NCBI GenBank assembly: GCA_030770425.1
Contig: JASJFT010000179.1
Span: 32,483-96,482 of the forward strand
Length of the DNA: 64,000 nt
Source of the DNA: Darksidea phi
Taxonomy: Eukaryota > Ascomycota > Dothideomycetes > Pleosporales > Lentitheciaceae
Direction: 5' to 3'
Within the stretch, counting starts at the first letter, position 1; each line of letters opens with the position of its first letter. Shown here piece by piece: positions 53,330 through 63,957 of the stretch. The notes below the pieces were generated by a model. It searched no databases. It was not told the DNA's origin and saw only the letters and a program-made list of their open reading frames with translations. The position numbers and the translations under genes are program-made.

Positions 53330-54090
53330 TTCGTTGAAGTCCTTGTCGAATCGTACTTTGAACATGTCAAGCCCCAGGCGAGGTTGCCACTGACGAAGTA
53401 TTAAAGAGCGTCAACATAGACATGTAAGTCATTGGAGATATTCGCTCTGCGGTTGGACTCCTGGATGACTTCGAAAAATCTTGCCACGCTATCCTTTACT
53501 GTTTTGCGGCATACTGCTTTGACATCCTCAATGGATGAACCGTGCTTGTGCGTGGTCACCCAGAGCGCATTTATGACTTGCGACTGACTCAACTCTTGTG
53601 CTCTTTTGCGCTCGTGGTCCTAGGAGTACAAGTCGTTGCTCGAAGCTGCTGCAATCCACGCTGGCCGGCAAAACTCAGTGCAGAGAGATTACTGGTTATC
53701 TGGTACGCACAGCCCCTTGCCGAAGGTGATTAGAGGTTTCCAGAAACTAGAAATTAGTGTTAAACTCGATTATAAACCTTGGGGATTACATACCTACATT
53801 TGTCTCAAATCCACAACACGGTAGCAAGGATACTCATTGAGGCTCCCAAACGTTGCTGGATCATATTGACGTGTGTTAAAATCAATAATTTCAGCCACAG
53901 CTTTGATACTTGCAAGAGCTCCTGGCCGGTCTATTCTAACATTCGCTTCATAACGTGAGACTGCACAATGCCTCTGTCTGGTCCCTTTCCCCCCTGATAA
54001 TTTCCAAAGGGCCAATATGCTTCCGCCATTCCTGTTGGGCTTTAACAGCACCAAGGTCTGCAACTGTCGAATCTACGTGAAGACGTAGAG
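53330..54090 (-). pseudogene. Class I terpene synthase relic (fusicoccadiene-synthase type)
   Basis: Minus-strand pieces in family order are 'QQEWRKHIGPLEIIRG', 'GPDRGIVQSHVMKRML', 'IDRPGALASIKAVAEII', 'NEYPCYRVVD', 'FWKPLITFGKGLCVPD', 'NDLYS', 'SQVINALWVTTHKHG', 'EDVKAVCRKTVKDSVARFF' and 'FVSGNLAWGLTCSKY'. This is the order of the terpene-cyclase domain of bifunctional fungal di/sesterterpene synthases, including the metal-binding NSE triad beginning N-D-x-x-S. The codon after NDLYS is TAG (53622-53620), where the family has Trp. TAA at 53403-53401 replaces a codon between 'YVDAL' and 'YFVSGN', probably Gln (CAA). Two frameshifts lie near 53985 and 53930. The DDxxD-containing N-terminus and any prenyltransferase domain were not found. 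Confidence 0.8.
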
Positions 54091-54774
54091 TGATTCCTTC
54101 CTAGAGGGCTTGCGCCTCTAATTCTGGGCGTCTTGTTACTCTGGAGTAGCAGTATTCCATCTTGAAGAGTACTACCTGATCGAGTAGGTGGGAGAGTCCA
54201 GCCAAAGAGAACGTAGTACGCCCAACGAGAGCCAAATATGGATAGACACGAGAAAGGTAAGATGCTGAGCAAAATGTCCTAATTGCACTATAACGAATGT
54301 GGAGAAGGCGCTCGCCAATATATGGGTCTTAGAAGACAAGACTGTGCTATAATGCACCCACTCCCCCAACCGTAGTCTACGTGCATTGGCACAGCAGATA
54401 TCGCCTTGTACTTGGGTAACCATGCAGCTTTGCTGCGTCTGTACCCAAAGTAGATTGAGCTATAGTTATGCTATTATAGATCCCCTCCCCCAGGAGCTTG
54501 GGCCACTACCCTGGCTTGACGTTGGCTCCTGCTGGCTGTGTTTTTCGTGATTCTATCACCTCTCTGTGTTCAACATCCGACATCGACAGTACTGGGTACA
54601 ACTCTACGGCTCCAATATTGCGCATAAGGTGTAAGTATAGCACCTCTACTGTGTACAAACCCTTCCGGAACTCTTCTCATACCTCTACTGGTTTACTAGT
54701 GATTTTCTCCACTTTCCCAAACAACACTTTTCTGACGTCGTTTCTAAAGCTACGTCCCTAGTGAAATCTCCGGC
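54091..54774. other. Divergent gap between terpene synthase and P450 relics
   Basis: It should contain the lost 5' part of the terpene-synthase gene and the P450 promoter. No family segment could be placed with confidence. Confidence 0.35.
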
Positions 54775-56785
54775 ATGATGACGTCGCCTCAACCTGGACA
54801 ACCGTTGGCCGACTATGAGCAGTCGTCCCTCCATTTCTCTGGGGAGACTGCTTCAGGGAGGCAGGCATTTCTTGGAGTGGGCGCGCTGCTGTTGCTTTAC
54901 GGACTCCTGATTGGCATATATCGTGTGTACTTCTCACCCCTCTCGCATATACCAGGGCCCAAAGTCGCCGTCTTTACCTGGTGGTATGAGTTCTACTACG
55001 ATGTTATCAAGCGAGGGCAGTACGTCGATGTGATCAAGAAGATGCATGAGGACTACGGTATGTACTCAAAATGAATAATTTCCAAGGCTAACACCTGGGT
55101 GAAGGACCGATTGTGCGAATCAACCCCACTGAAATTTCCATCGACGATCCCTCATTCTACAACGAGGTGTATGTCGCCAGCACTACGCGCCGCACCGCCA
55201 TTGACCCAGCTTACAGAGGTGGTCTCGCACTTGATGGTACATCCCCATGATACATCAAAGCTCGCTGGATGTAGCTGACCTTGTTTAGGCTCGCACGTTG
55301 AAACAGCCAGCCACGAGCTTCACAAGAAGCGCAGAAAGCCTCTTGAGCCCTTTTTCTCTCGCCGTGGATTTCAGGAAAAGCAAAACTCCTCGAATCAAAG
55401 CTACAAGAACTACATAGTTTTCCGAATACTGTACGGATGGATCACGCCTTTTCGGCGTATGCTGGAGACATCATTGGAGGAATGTGTTGTGAAGAAACGC
55501 CTGGGTTCCTCGATCATCCGGAGTTTGCGCCGGAATGGTGAGTTGGAGTGCCAGAACATGGCAAAGTTATTTGGACTTACGATTGACAACAGGTATGGTA
55601 CTATTGAGACACTCGTATCACAAATACCTACGTTCCTGCATATTACTTTCTTGGTCCGGTAAGTTACAGAGCAAAAGCAGCATGCACGCAGAAACCAACC
55701 AGCACAGCATCGTGAGATTGATTCCACTGAAACTCCTGTTGGCTCTTTATCCTGCCGGGGCTGCCTGGGAGCGATATAGAGCGGTAAGTCACCAACATCA
55801 CAATTGTGCCACAATTGCTGACTAGACCCTTGGGTTAGAACGCAGTCCGCCACATCGAGGTCGCCAAACGAGAGAATCTCGATACCGTTACAGTTGAAAA
55901 CAAGCCTCAAAGTTCAGTTTTCCGCCATCTCATTTCAAGCGACATGCCTTTGTCAGAAAAGTCGACGGAGCGACTCAGTCGCGAGGCCATGGTCATACTG
56001 GGCGCTGGAACCATCACCACCGCGCGCACTCTGAGCGTCATAACATTCTATGTCTTGTCGAATCCGCGCATCAAAGCTCGGCTGAGCGAAGAATTGGCGC
56101 CTGTCATGGGAAGCGTACCCTTCGAAGCCACCCCGATGGTCAGATTTAGAAAAACTGCCGTACCTGCAAGCGTGCATCAAAGAGGGACTTCGGTGAGTCA
56201 AATGGGCCATTCCCGAAGTAATGCTGACATTTCCATAGAATAAGCCCTGGTACCCTGCGACGACTGCCTAGGTGCTCTCCCGATGTTACTCTCATGTACA
56301 ATACGCAATCCCAAAGAATGTGAGCTAGCTCATTTGTTAAGCTTATCCCCACCGCCACAAACACTGACGTGATGTTATCCTAGACTCCTGTCGGCATGAG
56401 CTCTTATTACATGCACTACGACCCGAACACCTATCCGGAGCCGCTCGAATACAGAGCGCTGGCTTGGTGACTATGATCCACGCATGAATCGAAGTTTTGT
56501 ACCTTTCACACGCGGTTCGCGGAACTGTCTCGGCATGAAATAAGTGACTTTGAGTTGCTGCAATCCACATTGTCGCCGTGCTAACGACGATCCATCAGCG
56601 TCGCGTATGCCATGATGTTTATCTGTATTGGGACCTTGTTTCGCCCCGGCGGCCGAGAAATGCGACTTTTCCAGACGGACGCTTCTGATGTTAAGTGTTC
56701 AAGGGATTTGGGGTTGCCTATGCCGAAAGCGGACAGCAATGGGCTAAGAGTCTTGGTTGGACGTGGTTGTGATGCTTGCGAATGA
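54775..56785 (+). pseudogene. Cytochrome P450 pseudogene (microsomal type)
   Basis: Nearly a whole P450 is present. It begins with an N-terminal membrane anchor ('LGVGALLLLYGLLIGIY'), the proline hinge 'SPLSHIPGPK' and 'SHVETASHELHKKRRKPLEPF'. The I-helix 'MVILGAGTITTARTL' (the usual A/G-G-x-D/E-T-T region is altered), 'SPGTLRRLPR' and '[16 protein letters not shown]' follow. The haem motif is '[14 protein letters not shown]' (F-x-x-G-x-R-x-C-x-G, about 56495-56537), and the end is 'LFRPGG.EMRLF'. At least six introns with normal ends can be traced. Frameshifts occur near 55371-55385, 56136-56140, 56291-56305 and 56450-56456. The donor after the haem motif reads ATAAGT instead of GTAAGT (56540). 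The segments lie in order but not in one frame, so no functional enzyme is expected. Confidence 0.88.
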
Positions 56786-57291
56786 AGGACAGAGTATCAT
56801 CGTGGACATCTCAGACCTGCTGTAGAGTGGCCAAACAGGAACGTGGACGGCCAGATTCCCAGTGAGATATCTTAAGATTGAGTTAATATCTGTGGAACAT
56901 ACTTGAAAAACATCATTGTAGTAGTATGCGTGTAATATTGGTGTTGTGTAGGTCTTTTCGTCTTGGGGATCTACTCAAGCGGCATGAGTTGCCCTGTTAT
57001 GCTTTCATATCATCGCTGGGAGACCCAAATTTGGGTCTCTTGTCCCATCTCATGCGCGACACTCCTTGCGCCGGGCCAAATTCACTTCTAGCCATCCAAT
57101 CTCAAATTTCATCCTCAGTGCATGCTGTATTCGCCCGGAGTTTGCTCCTAGACACCGTTTTCCTCGGCGCAGCCCTCTGAGGCGGAACGATACGGAAAGT
57201 AGATCTCTGTTGCCACACGATGACTTAGTACAAACTCCGAACATGCTAGTACAGAAGCGAAAAATGATGCGATAAACCCGACATGCTTCCT
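56786..57291. other. Intergenic region after the P450 relic
   Basis: No supported gene. Short plus frames here are shadows or chance. Confidence 0.35.
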
Positions 57292-58292
57292 TCATATCGT
57301 TACCTTTGGAGCTAGCGCGGAGGTTGAGCTCTTCTTCCGCGGCTGGGTGGCGAGTCCTTTCTTGAGGAGGAGGGGAATGACGTCCGAAGCCTTTTTTCGG
57401 CTGATGAATTTTCGGCACACGGGGCATTGGGAGCGCTGGGGTTCGCCAGGTTTGGCACGGTTTTCGCCCGCGATGAGGGCTTCCATGAGGCAGGTGTGGC
57501 AGAAGAGATGACCTAAAAATATCAGCAGTTGAGAAAAACCACGCTCGGGCAAGACATACCGCATGCTGTAGCCGTAAGATCTTTCGGCGTGTCCATGCAA
57601 ATGACGCAGGTGAATGTGTTGAACGTGGTGGCGCTCTCCTCTGGCTTCTGCTGCGCCTTGACAGCCTCTTCCCGCTGCTTCTGGAGCACGTCCTGTACGG
57701 TCTGCTGCTCGCCCGAGAAGTCGATATCCTCTGTTGTTGCCTCTGGCGTCGTGCTAGCCTGCCTGACTGCGTTGCCGTCATTCTGCTTGCGCCTCTTTGC
57801 CGACGGACCAGGTGTGAGGCTTTGCCGCCTCGGTCGCCGCGGCTCGTCTGGCGATTCCGACAAGCTAGTCAGGTCGACGTAGCCGTACGGCAGGTGCGTT
57901 GGACGTTCATTCCGTTGGCGGGTGGAAGGCATGCTACCTTGTATCGAGACAATTGGCGAACGCTGTCTTTGTCTAGGCAGAGAGTCGCGGACACGGGACC
58001 TGAAGGGATTCTGACTCTGCGATTCGATGGGGTTGAGGATGCTGTCAAGGAAGCTCGCTGCTGGCGGTGGGGAAGGCGTGGGGCGGAAGGCCTCGTAGAA
58101 GAAAGACTCGTCGGTGGGAATGGGTGAATGTGTTTGCGAACTCGGCTGCGACTGAGAGTGTGGTTGCATTTGCAGGATGTCGTTGGGATGGTAGCTGCAG
58201 TGATGGGGCCGGTCTCGATTCGCGTGCTGGTCTATATGTGCCAAGTGATTGTGAAAAGGGTCGTCGTAGGATTGGGAACTGGGGGCCGACAT
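57292..58292 (-). CDS. RING-finger E3 ligase (Slx8-like layout)
   Basis: Two exons (58292-57560 and 57512-57292) give 317 residues. The intron is 47 nt (GTATGT...TTTTTAG) and splits the RING. Residues 1-215 are disordered, Ser/Pro/Gln-rich, with a basic 'KRRKQ' stretch. The C-terminal RING (~235-290) reads 'CVICMD', 'GHLFCHTCLMEAL' and 'CPVCRKFISRK', giving C-x2-C, C-x-H-x2-C and C-x2-C ligand pairs of a C3HC4 finger. This layout (disordered N-terminus, single C-terminal RING, nuclear-type basic region) resembles Slx8/SUMO-targeted ubiquitin ligases, but that assignment is tentative. It is divergent from MIP1, with 272 bp between starts. Confidence 0.87.
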
Positions 58293-58564
58293 GGTAGCAA
58301 GGTCCAAACAACGGTAGGCGTGAGGTGGGAGGTGAAGCTAGAGGACTTGCTGCGTCACCACATAAGAGAGATTCTGGATCGAAAGGCCATCACTTCGGGG
58401 TGCCACCGACCCATGCAGCCAGTGCCGAAGCTAACAGCCCTGCCAAGAGTGCGCGCGAAACTTTGGCGTGCGGAAACTCATGACGCACTCATCATCATTC
58501 AGACGCCCACCACCGTTTGCACCCAGAGATGGGATGAAGCGACGCGCAAACACTTCATGCGACC
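58293..58564. promoter_or_regulatory. Divergent promoter between the RING gene and MIP1
   Basis: A 272-bp gap with no clear TATA element. Confidence 0.4.
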
Positions 58565-61500
58565 ATGCGCTGCAGCTGCTGTCGAACGCTGGCTACGAAC
58601 TTCATCAAGCGATCGCGCCCCTCTTCTGTAGCTCCGAGCTCCTCTATCTGGAGCGCATCTCGAAGATGCCTCGCCACCGTCCAGCCCGCGAAAGCGGAGG
58701 AAAGTAGCGATGTGAGGCAGGCCAGCCTTTCCGGTATATCGCCGTCAAACCTGTTTTTTGTAGGGGCGCCTACTAAGCTCTACAGTGCCATCCGAAGCTC
58801 GCTTCAATGAGATAGGGGTCCAGCAGCTCTCCAGCCATGTCCACTCGCAAGTCTTCCCCGGCAGAGGAACGTCAGCCCCGCCCGAACTGGTTGCTCTTTC
58901 GAAAGACCACCTCACACGCCATGAGCTCCTCGGCAAGAATCAAGACTCGACTCCGCCCGTGGGCTTCGACCTCCCTACACTGCAGGGCTCCACCTTAGAC
59001 GAACACTTTCACAGGTTGGGAATGGATGCGGCGGAACCATATTTGAGTATGGCGAAGAAGCTGGCGTGGGCGAACCCCTCACCGAGGCCGCGGAAATGGC
59101 TCAGGAGAAGTGGATGGACGAAATATAACAGTGATGGAACGTCAGAACCTGTGGATGCGCCGGATGAGGAGATGCTGACCTTTGATACCGAAGTCATGTA
59201 TAAGGAAACCTCGTTTGCGTGTATGGCATGTGCTGTCAGTCCGACAGCATGGTACGCTTGGATATCGCCGTGGTTGCTTGGAGAGACAAAATCCGACCGC
59301 CATCTGATACCCCTAGGCGACCCTTCCAAGCCGCGCATCATCGTTGGCCACAACATCGGATACGACAGGGCTCGAATTGCTGAGGAATACAATATTCGAC
59401 AATCGAAGAACTCCTTCATCGATACCATGTCCTTGCACGTTGCATCGAATGGAATGTGCTCACGGCAACGACCCTCCTGGATGAAGCATCAGAAGAACCG
59501 GGAACTGCGGGAGAAGATCGCCACATCCGAGGAGAATGCCGAGCTGTCGCATCTGCTCAACTCTGGTGCCATTCCTGATGAAGAGGAGGAGTTGTGGATT
59601 GGCAGGAGCGCAATCAACTCGTTGCGGGATGTCGCCAAGTTTCACTGTAACGTTACCATCGATAAGGCGCGGCGGGAATATTTTGGTGAGCTGGACCGAT
59701 CAGGCATCGTTGAACGCCTCGACGAGCTGTTGGACTACTGTGCTGCGGATGTCGAAATCACGCACCGCGTCTACCAAAAAGTCTTCCCACTCTTCCTGGA
59801 GACATGCCCTCATCCTGTCAGCTTTGCCGCGCTACGATTCCTTGCTGCAGAAATTTTACCCGTGAACGAGACCTGGGATGCGTACTTGAACAACGCCGAA
59901 GCTACTTACCGCAAGCTGGAGGCTGCCGTTCAGGAGCGTCTCGTCACGCTGACGGAGAAGGCGCTGGAAGTGAAGGACAAACCTGAAATCTATGAGAACG
60001 ACCCCTGGTTGAGCCAGCTGGACTGGTCGGGTCAGGAGATCAAGATGGTCAAGGGAAAGAGGAAGAACGATCCGCCGCGAGCTGCCGCGCGCCAGAAGAA
60101 GCCCGGCATGCCGAAATGGTATAAGGACTTGTTTGCGAAGAACGACGCACCGATCAGTCTTACGGTGCGAACACGGGTATCTCCAATACTGCTAAGATTA
60201 TGCTGGGACGGAAATCCGCTGGTTTGGTCAGACAAGTACGGATGGACGTACCAAGTGCCCGTGGAAGAGGTCTTCGCATACAACGAGAAGGGCTTCAGGG
60301 AGTTGGACATGTCTGAAGAAGAGAATCTGAAGCTGCGCGATGACTTGAAGCACCGATACTACAAAGTGCCGCACAAAGACGGCCCGCTCGCGAGATGTGC
60401 GAACCCTCTAGCCAAAGGTTACCTTGCATACTTTGAAAAGGGCACGCTCACTTCAGAGTATGATTATGCAAAAGCGGCTCTGGAGATGAACGCATCCTGT
60501 TCATATTGGATAAGTGCAAGAGACAGAATCATGTCACAGATGGTGGTGTACGAAAAGGAGGTGCCGAACGCACCAAAGTTGGCATCTGCAAGCGAGCAAG
60601 GAAAAGGGAAGAAGGTCGGGTTTATCCTGCCCCAGATCATCCCCATGGGCACTATCACCAGACGTGCTGTAGAGAATACGTGGCTCACGGCAAGTAACGC
60701 AAAAGCTAACCGCGTTGGCTCTGAGCTGAAGTCGATGATCCGGGCGCCGTCAGGATACTGCTTTGTGGGAGCAGACGTGGACTCACAGGAGCTGTGGATC
60801 GCCAGTCTGATAGGCGATGCGACATTTAGATTGCACGGCGGCAACGCTGTCGGCTTTATGACGCTTGAAGGCCAGAAGGCTGCCGGCACCGACTTGCACT
60901 CTCGGACAGCGGGCATACTGGGTATCTCGAGGAACGACGCGAAAGTCTTCAATTACGGACGTATTTATGGCGCCGGGCTGAAATTTGCTGCGACCTTGCT
61001 GCGGCAATTCAATCCCGGCTTGACCGAATCGCAGACATCCAAGACGGCGAACGACCTCTACCAAACGACCAAAGGCAAGAAGACGACAAGAAAGCAACTC
61101 CATGACCGGCCATTCTGGAGAGGAGGTACAGAGTCCTTTGTCTTCAACAAGCTCGAAGACTTTGCCGAACAGGAACGGCCCAGAACACCTGTTCTGGGAG
61201 CTGGCATCACCGAAGCGCTGATGCGTCGCTACCTCTCAAAGGGCGGCTTCATGACATCGCGTATCAACTGGGCGATCCAGTCCTCCGGCGTCGACTACCT
61301 TCACCTTCTGATCATCAGCATGGACTACCTCACCCGTCTCTACAACCTGGACGCCCGCCTAGCTATCACGGTGCACGATGAAATTCGGTACTTGGTTAAA
61401 GAGGAGGACAAGTACAAAGCTGCCATGGCTCTCCAAGTAGCGAACGTCTGGACACGAGCCATGTTCTCTCAGCAGATGGGCATCAACGAGCTTCCCCAGT

Positions 61501-62066
61501 CGTGTGCCTACTTCTCCGCTGTCGACATCGACCACGTCCTGAGGAAGGAAGTTGACATGGACTGCGTAACGCCCAGTCACAAGGAGAAGATTCCACACGG
61601 AGAGAGCCTCGACATCGTAGCACTTCTCGAAAAGGGCGTTGCTGCACACCTTGATCCAGCCGTCGTACCCAAAGACCCGCCGACAGTCGATCAATACGCC
61701 TCCACTTACACTCCTCGCATTCCTGTCATGACTGCTCTCGAAGGCACAGACCCAACCTCGGTCTCCTCCCTTGCCTACCTCAAGGCTCAAATCACGGGCG
61801 ACGACAAGGAACTACGTGAAATCATGCGCACCCTTCGCGCACCGGCATCATCGATTACCACTTCCCGAAGCCGCCGCTCGCGGAAGACTGAAGAAGATGA
61901 GGAGACGGATCGCAGTGTTCTACACTATGAACAGATGGCTCGCCTTCTCCCCGTAGACGAAGTCTGGCAGAACAACAAGTTCACGAAGAACTGGGGCACC
62001 ACAAGGCCGGGGACGTGGCACAATATCCATCCTCGGAGTACGCCGCCGAGGGGTGCGCGTGTATGA
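58565..62066 (+). CDS. MIP1: Mitochondrial DNA polymerase gamma
   Basis: Two exons (58565-58703 and 58786-62066) give 1,139 residues. The 82-nt intron (GTAGCG donor, TACTAAG branch, CAG) is needed because exon 2 has no ATG before conserved sequence. The spliced start, 'MRCSCCRTLATNFIKRSRPS' ... 'RRCLATVQ', is a clear mitochondrial presequence. Family A motifs follow: Exo I 'LTFDTEV' (~residue 180), Exo II 'VGHNIGYDRARI', Exo III 'YCAADVEITHRVY', Pol A 'GADVDSQELWIA' (~708), Pol B 'RNDAKVFNYGRIYGAG' (~762) and Pol C 'ITVHDEIRYLV' (~907). About 200 further residues form the fungal C-terminal extension. It replicates and proofreads mtDNA. Confidence 0.94.
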
Positions 62067-62976
62067 TAGTCTAAGACACTTTTGGTTTATGCGACGCTAT
62101 GTATAGATTTGTAAGGGTGGCTCATTGTAACGGTCTTATAACGGCTTTGTTGTGTATACTATTTGGATATATCGGGCGTTTGGGCTTGCATTATGGGATG
62201 GGAGGCCCTCGTGTAGCATAACGGCTTGGTTTTCCGGCATACCCGTTTTCTTCTTTCCGTTCTAGCTATATCAACCCATATACACAATAGCAATCATCAC
62301 ACAGCGAACACAAGTTCCGGGCACCGTTCTTTTCTCTCGCAGGATGCTCCGTTTTCTTGATCGACTACTAAGGGCCAGATCGACAGGGCCTGGGTGGCGA
62401 TAGAGTGGTTCGAGAATGGGCTGGAGCCGCACAGTGCCGATCGCCAACCACCAACGTAAATCTCTGGGGTAAAACTTCGGCATCGCAACGCAGGGACCCG
62501 CGACGCGGACTACTGTAAATAGCTTAGCGTGGCGGCACGGGCTTAGCATGCCCCTGTCCACGGGCCATTTCACCGCCTCACCAGCGGCGCGAAAATTGTG
62601 CACGGCGCGCTGATGGATTTTTGTGCCTCGCCTCCTTTTCCTTTTTGCCCACGTCGACCAAAGACCCACTTGTTCATAAAACCCGCAAGCCCGCGCACGC
62701 TCGTTGCTTTCCCCCGCATCTGCGACCTACATTCACTTCGTTGCACTTTACAACATTCACTTGTGCGATTGCCTGATTGAGTCGAAGGAAGAGAAAGAGC
62801 AGTCGCGTCTCAGATTGCGATATACGTGTCCGTCCGCCCGAGTTCACCCAACTTCGCTCACCGAAACCACCTCCTCCCTCCTACAACTCGACCCTCCACT
62901 TTCCACCTACACTACCACTCACTCGCACGCACACCCACCTGCACCTCGATCCCCCACCAACACATCAACAGCAGCA
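62067..62976. other. Intergenic region and 5' leader
   Basis: The last ~200 bp are CT/CA-rich, typical of a fungal leader. An in-frame upstream extension of the next gene (from a non-ATG codon at 62704) is judged untranslated. No RNA gene was recognised. Confidence 0.4.
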
Positions 62977-63308
62977 ATGGCCCCCCGTTTCATCCTCCCT
63001 ACGCGCCTCCCCATAACCCTCGCCTCCCTCGCAGGCAAGCGCACACCCGCGACCCTGCGCTTCAACTCCAACACCAGCGCCAGCCGCGCGGCACGCGTCA
63101 TCGAGATGGCGGCCCAAGCAGAGAAGCCTAGTGCGCTCGAGGCTGCTGTGCCTGTTATGTGGGCTGTGTGCGGCGGGCTGATTTATACGGCTTGGAATCG
63201 GGTTGAGGAGAAGAGCGGGGTGGAGAATGTTGACAAGGTATGGGATCCCGCTGCGCTGTCGTTGTAGGTCGTTTAGCTAATTCGGTGTGCCAGCTTCTCA
63301 TCGTGTAA
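62977..63308 (+). CDS. Small mitochondrial-type membrane protein
   Basis: Exon 62977-63237 plus a proposed 15-nt final exon at 63294-63308 give 91 residues. The intron (63238-63293, GTATGG donor, GCTAAT branch-like site, CAG) changes the end from 'WDPAALSL' (unspliced, stop at 63267) to 'LLIV'. Residues 1-30 are Arg/Ser/Thr-rich and free of acid, fitting a mitochondrial targeting signal ('RFNSNTSASRAAR' near the cleavage region). One hydrophobic segment, 'AAVPVMWAVCGGLIYTAW', is followed by a charged tail. The family is not recognised. It may be a small inner-membrane protein, but that is inference. If unspliced, the CDS ends at 63267 and the protein is 96 residues. Confidence 0.62.
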
Positions 63309-63848
63309 AGCTTGATTCGAGTTTCGAGATGAGATGATTGAATCTGTCCCTACCGATCGACTCGACTCGTGCGACTCTGCGTTCTGAGCTTCGGTGTAGC
63401 GTTTGCATAGCGCGTGTGGGCATAGACCTTTTCGTCTTGTACGACTTGCGAATAGACTTTTTCTCCTTTGGTTTATAGGTAATGCGGGAATGGCAACTGG
63501 GGATTACGGGGCTTGCTGGGCTCGGCAGGTTCGGGCTTGGGATATGATATGGTGGAGGCGTTTTAGCATGATATATCCACCTTTTAGACCAACATTCGAG
63601 TTCTTTTGTTCCTGCTATCGAAGTCGAAACCTGCCCTACTTTATCAACGGTTTCTACACGCAATATTTGGTCTTGATTAGATTTTGACTCTGCGGCGTAC
63701 ACGTATGTGCTCGTCCCCGGCTGCCCTCCAATGCCTTCCCCTTCCACGCCACCATCCTTCCAAAATCTCATTCCACGCATTCTCTCACCAGAAACTATCC
63801 CATGCAACCCCCACTCCAACAGCCACAAGTCTACATTAAAGCCCACAC

Positions 63849-63849
<1 letters not shown>
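63309..63849. other. Downstream flank without a supported gene
   Basis: Only short overlapping frames are seen. A 182-codon minus frame (63298-63846) has no family signature and abuts the homopolymer block. Confidence 0.35.
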
Positions 63850-63915
<66 letters not shown>

Positions 63916-63957
63916 GGGGGGGGGGGGGGGGGGTGTTTTTTTTTGTTTTTTTTAGGG
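63850..63957. repeat. Homopolymer block: poly-A, poly-G, poly-T
   Basis: 31 A (63850-63880), then 53 bases that are all G except one A (63881-63933), then a T-rich run to about 63953. This abrupt series is more like a low-quality read end joined to a contig than genomic DNA. The translated Lys/Gly run over it is meaningless. Confidence 0.85.
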
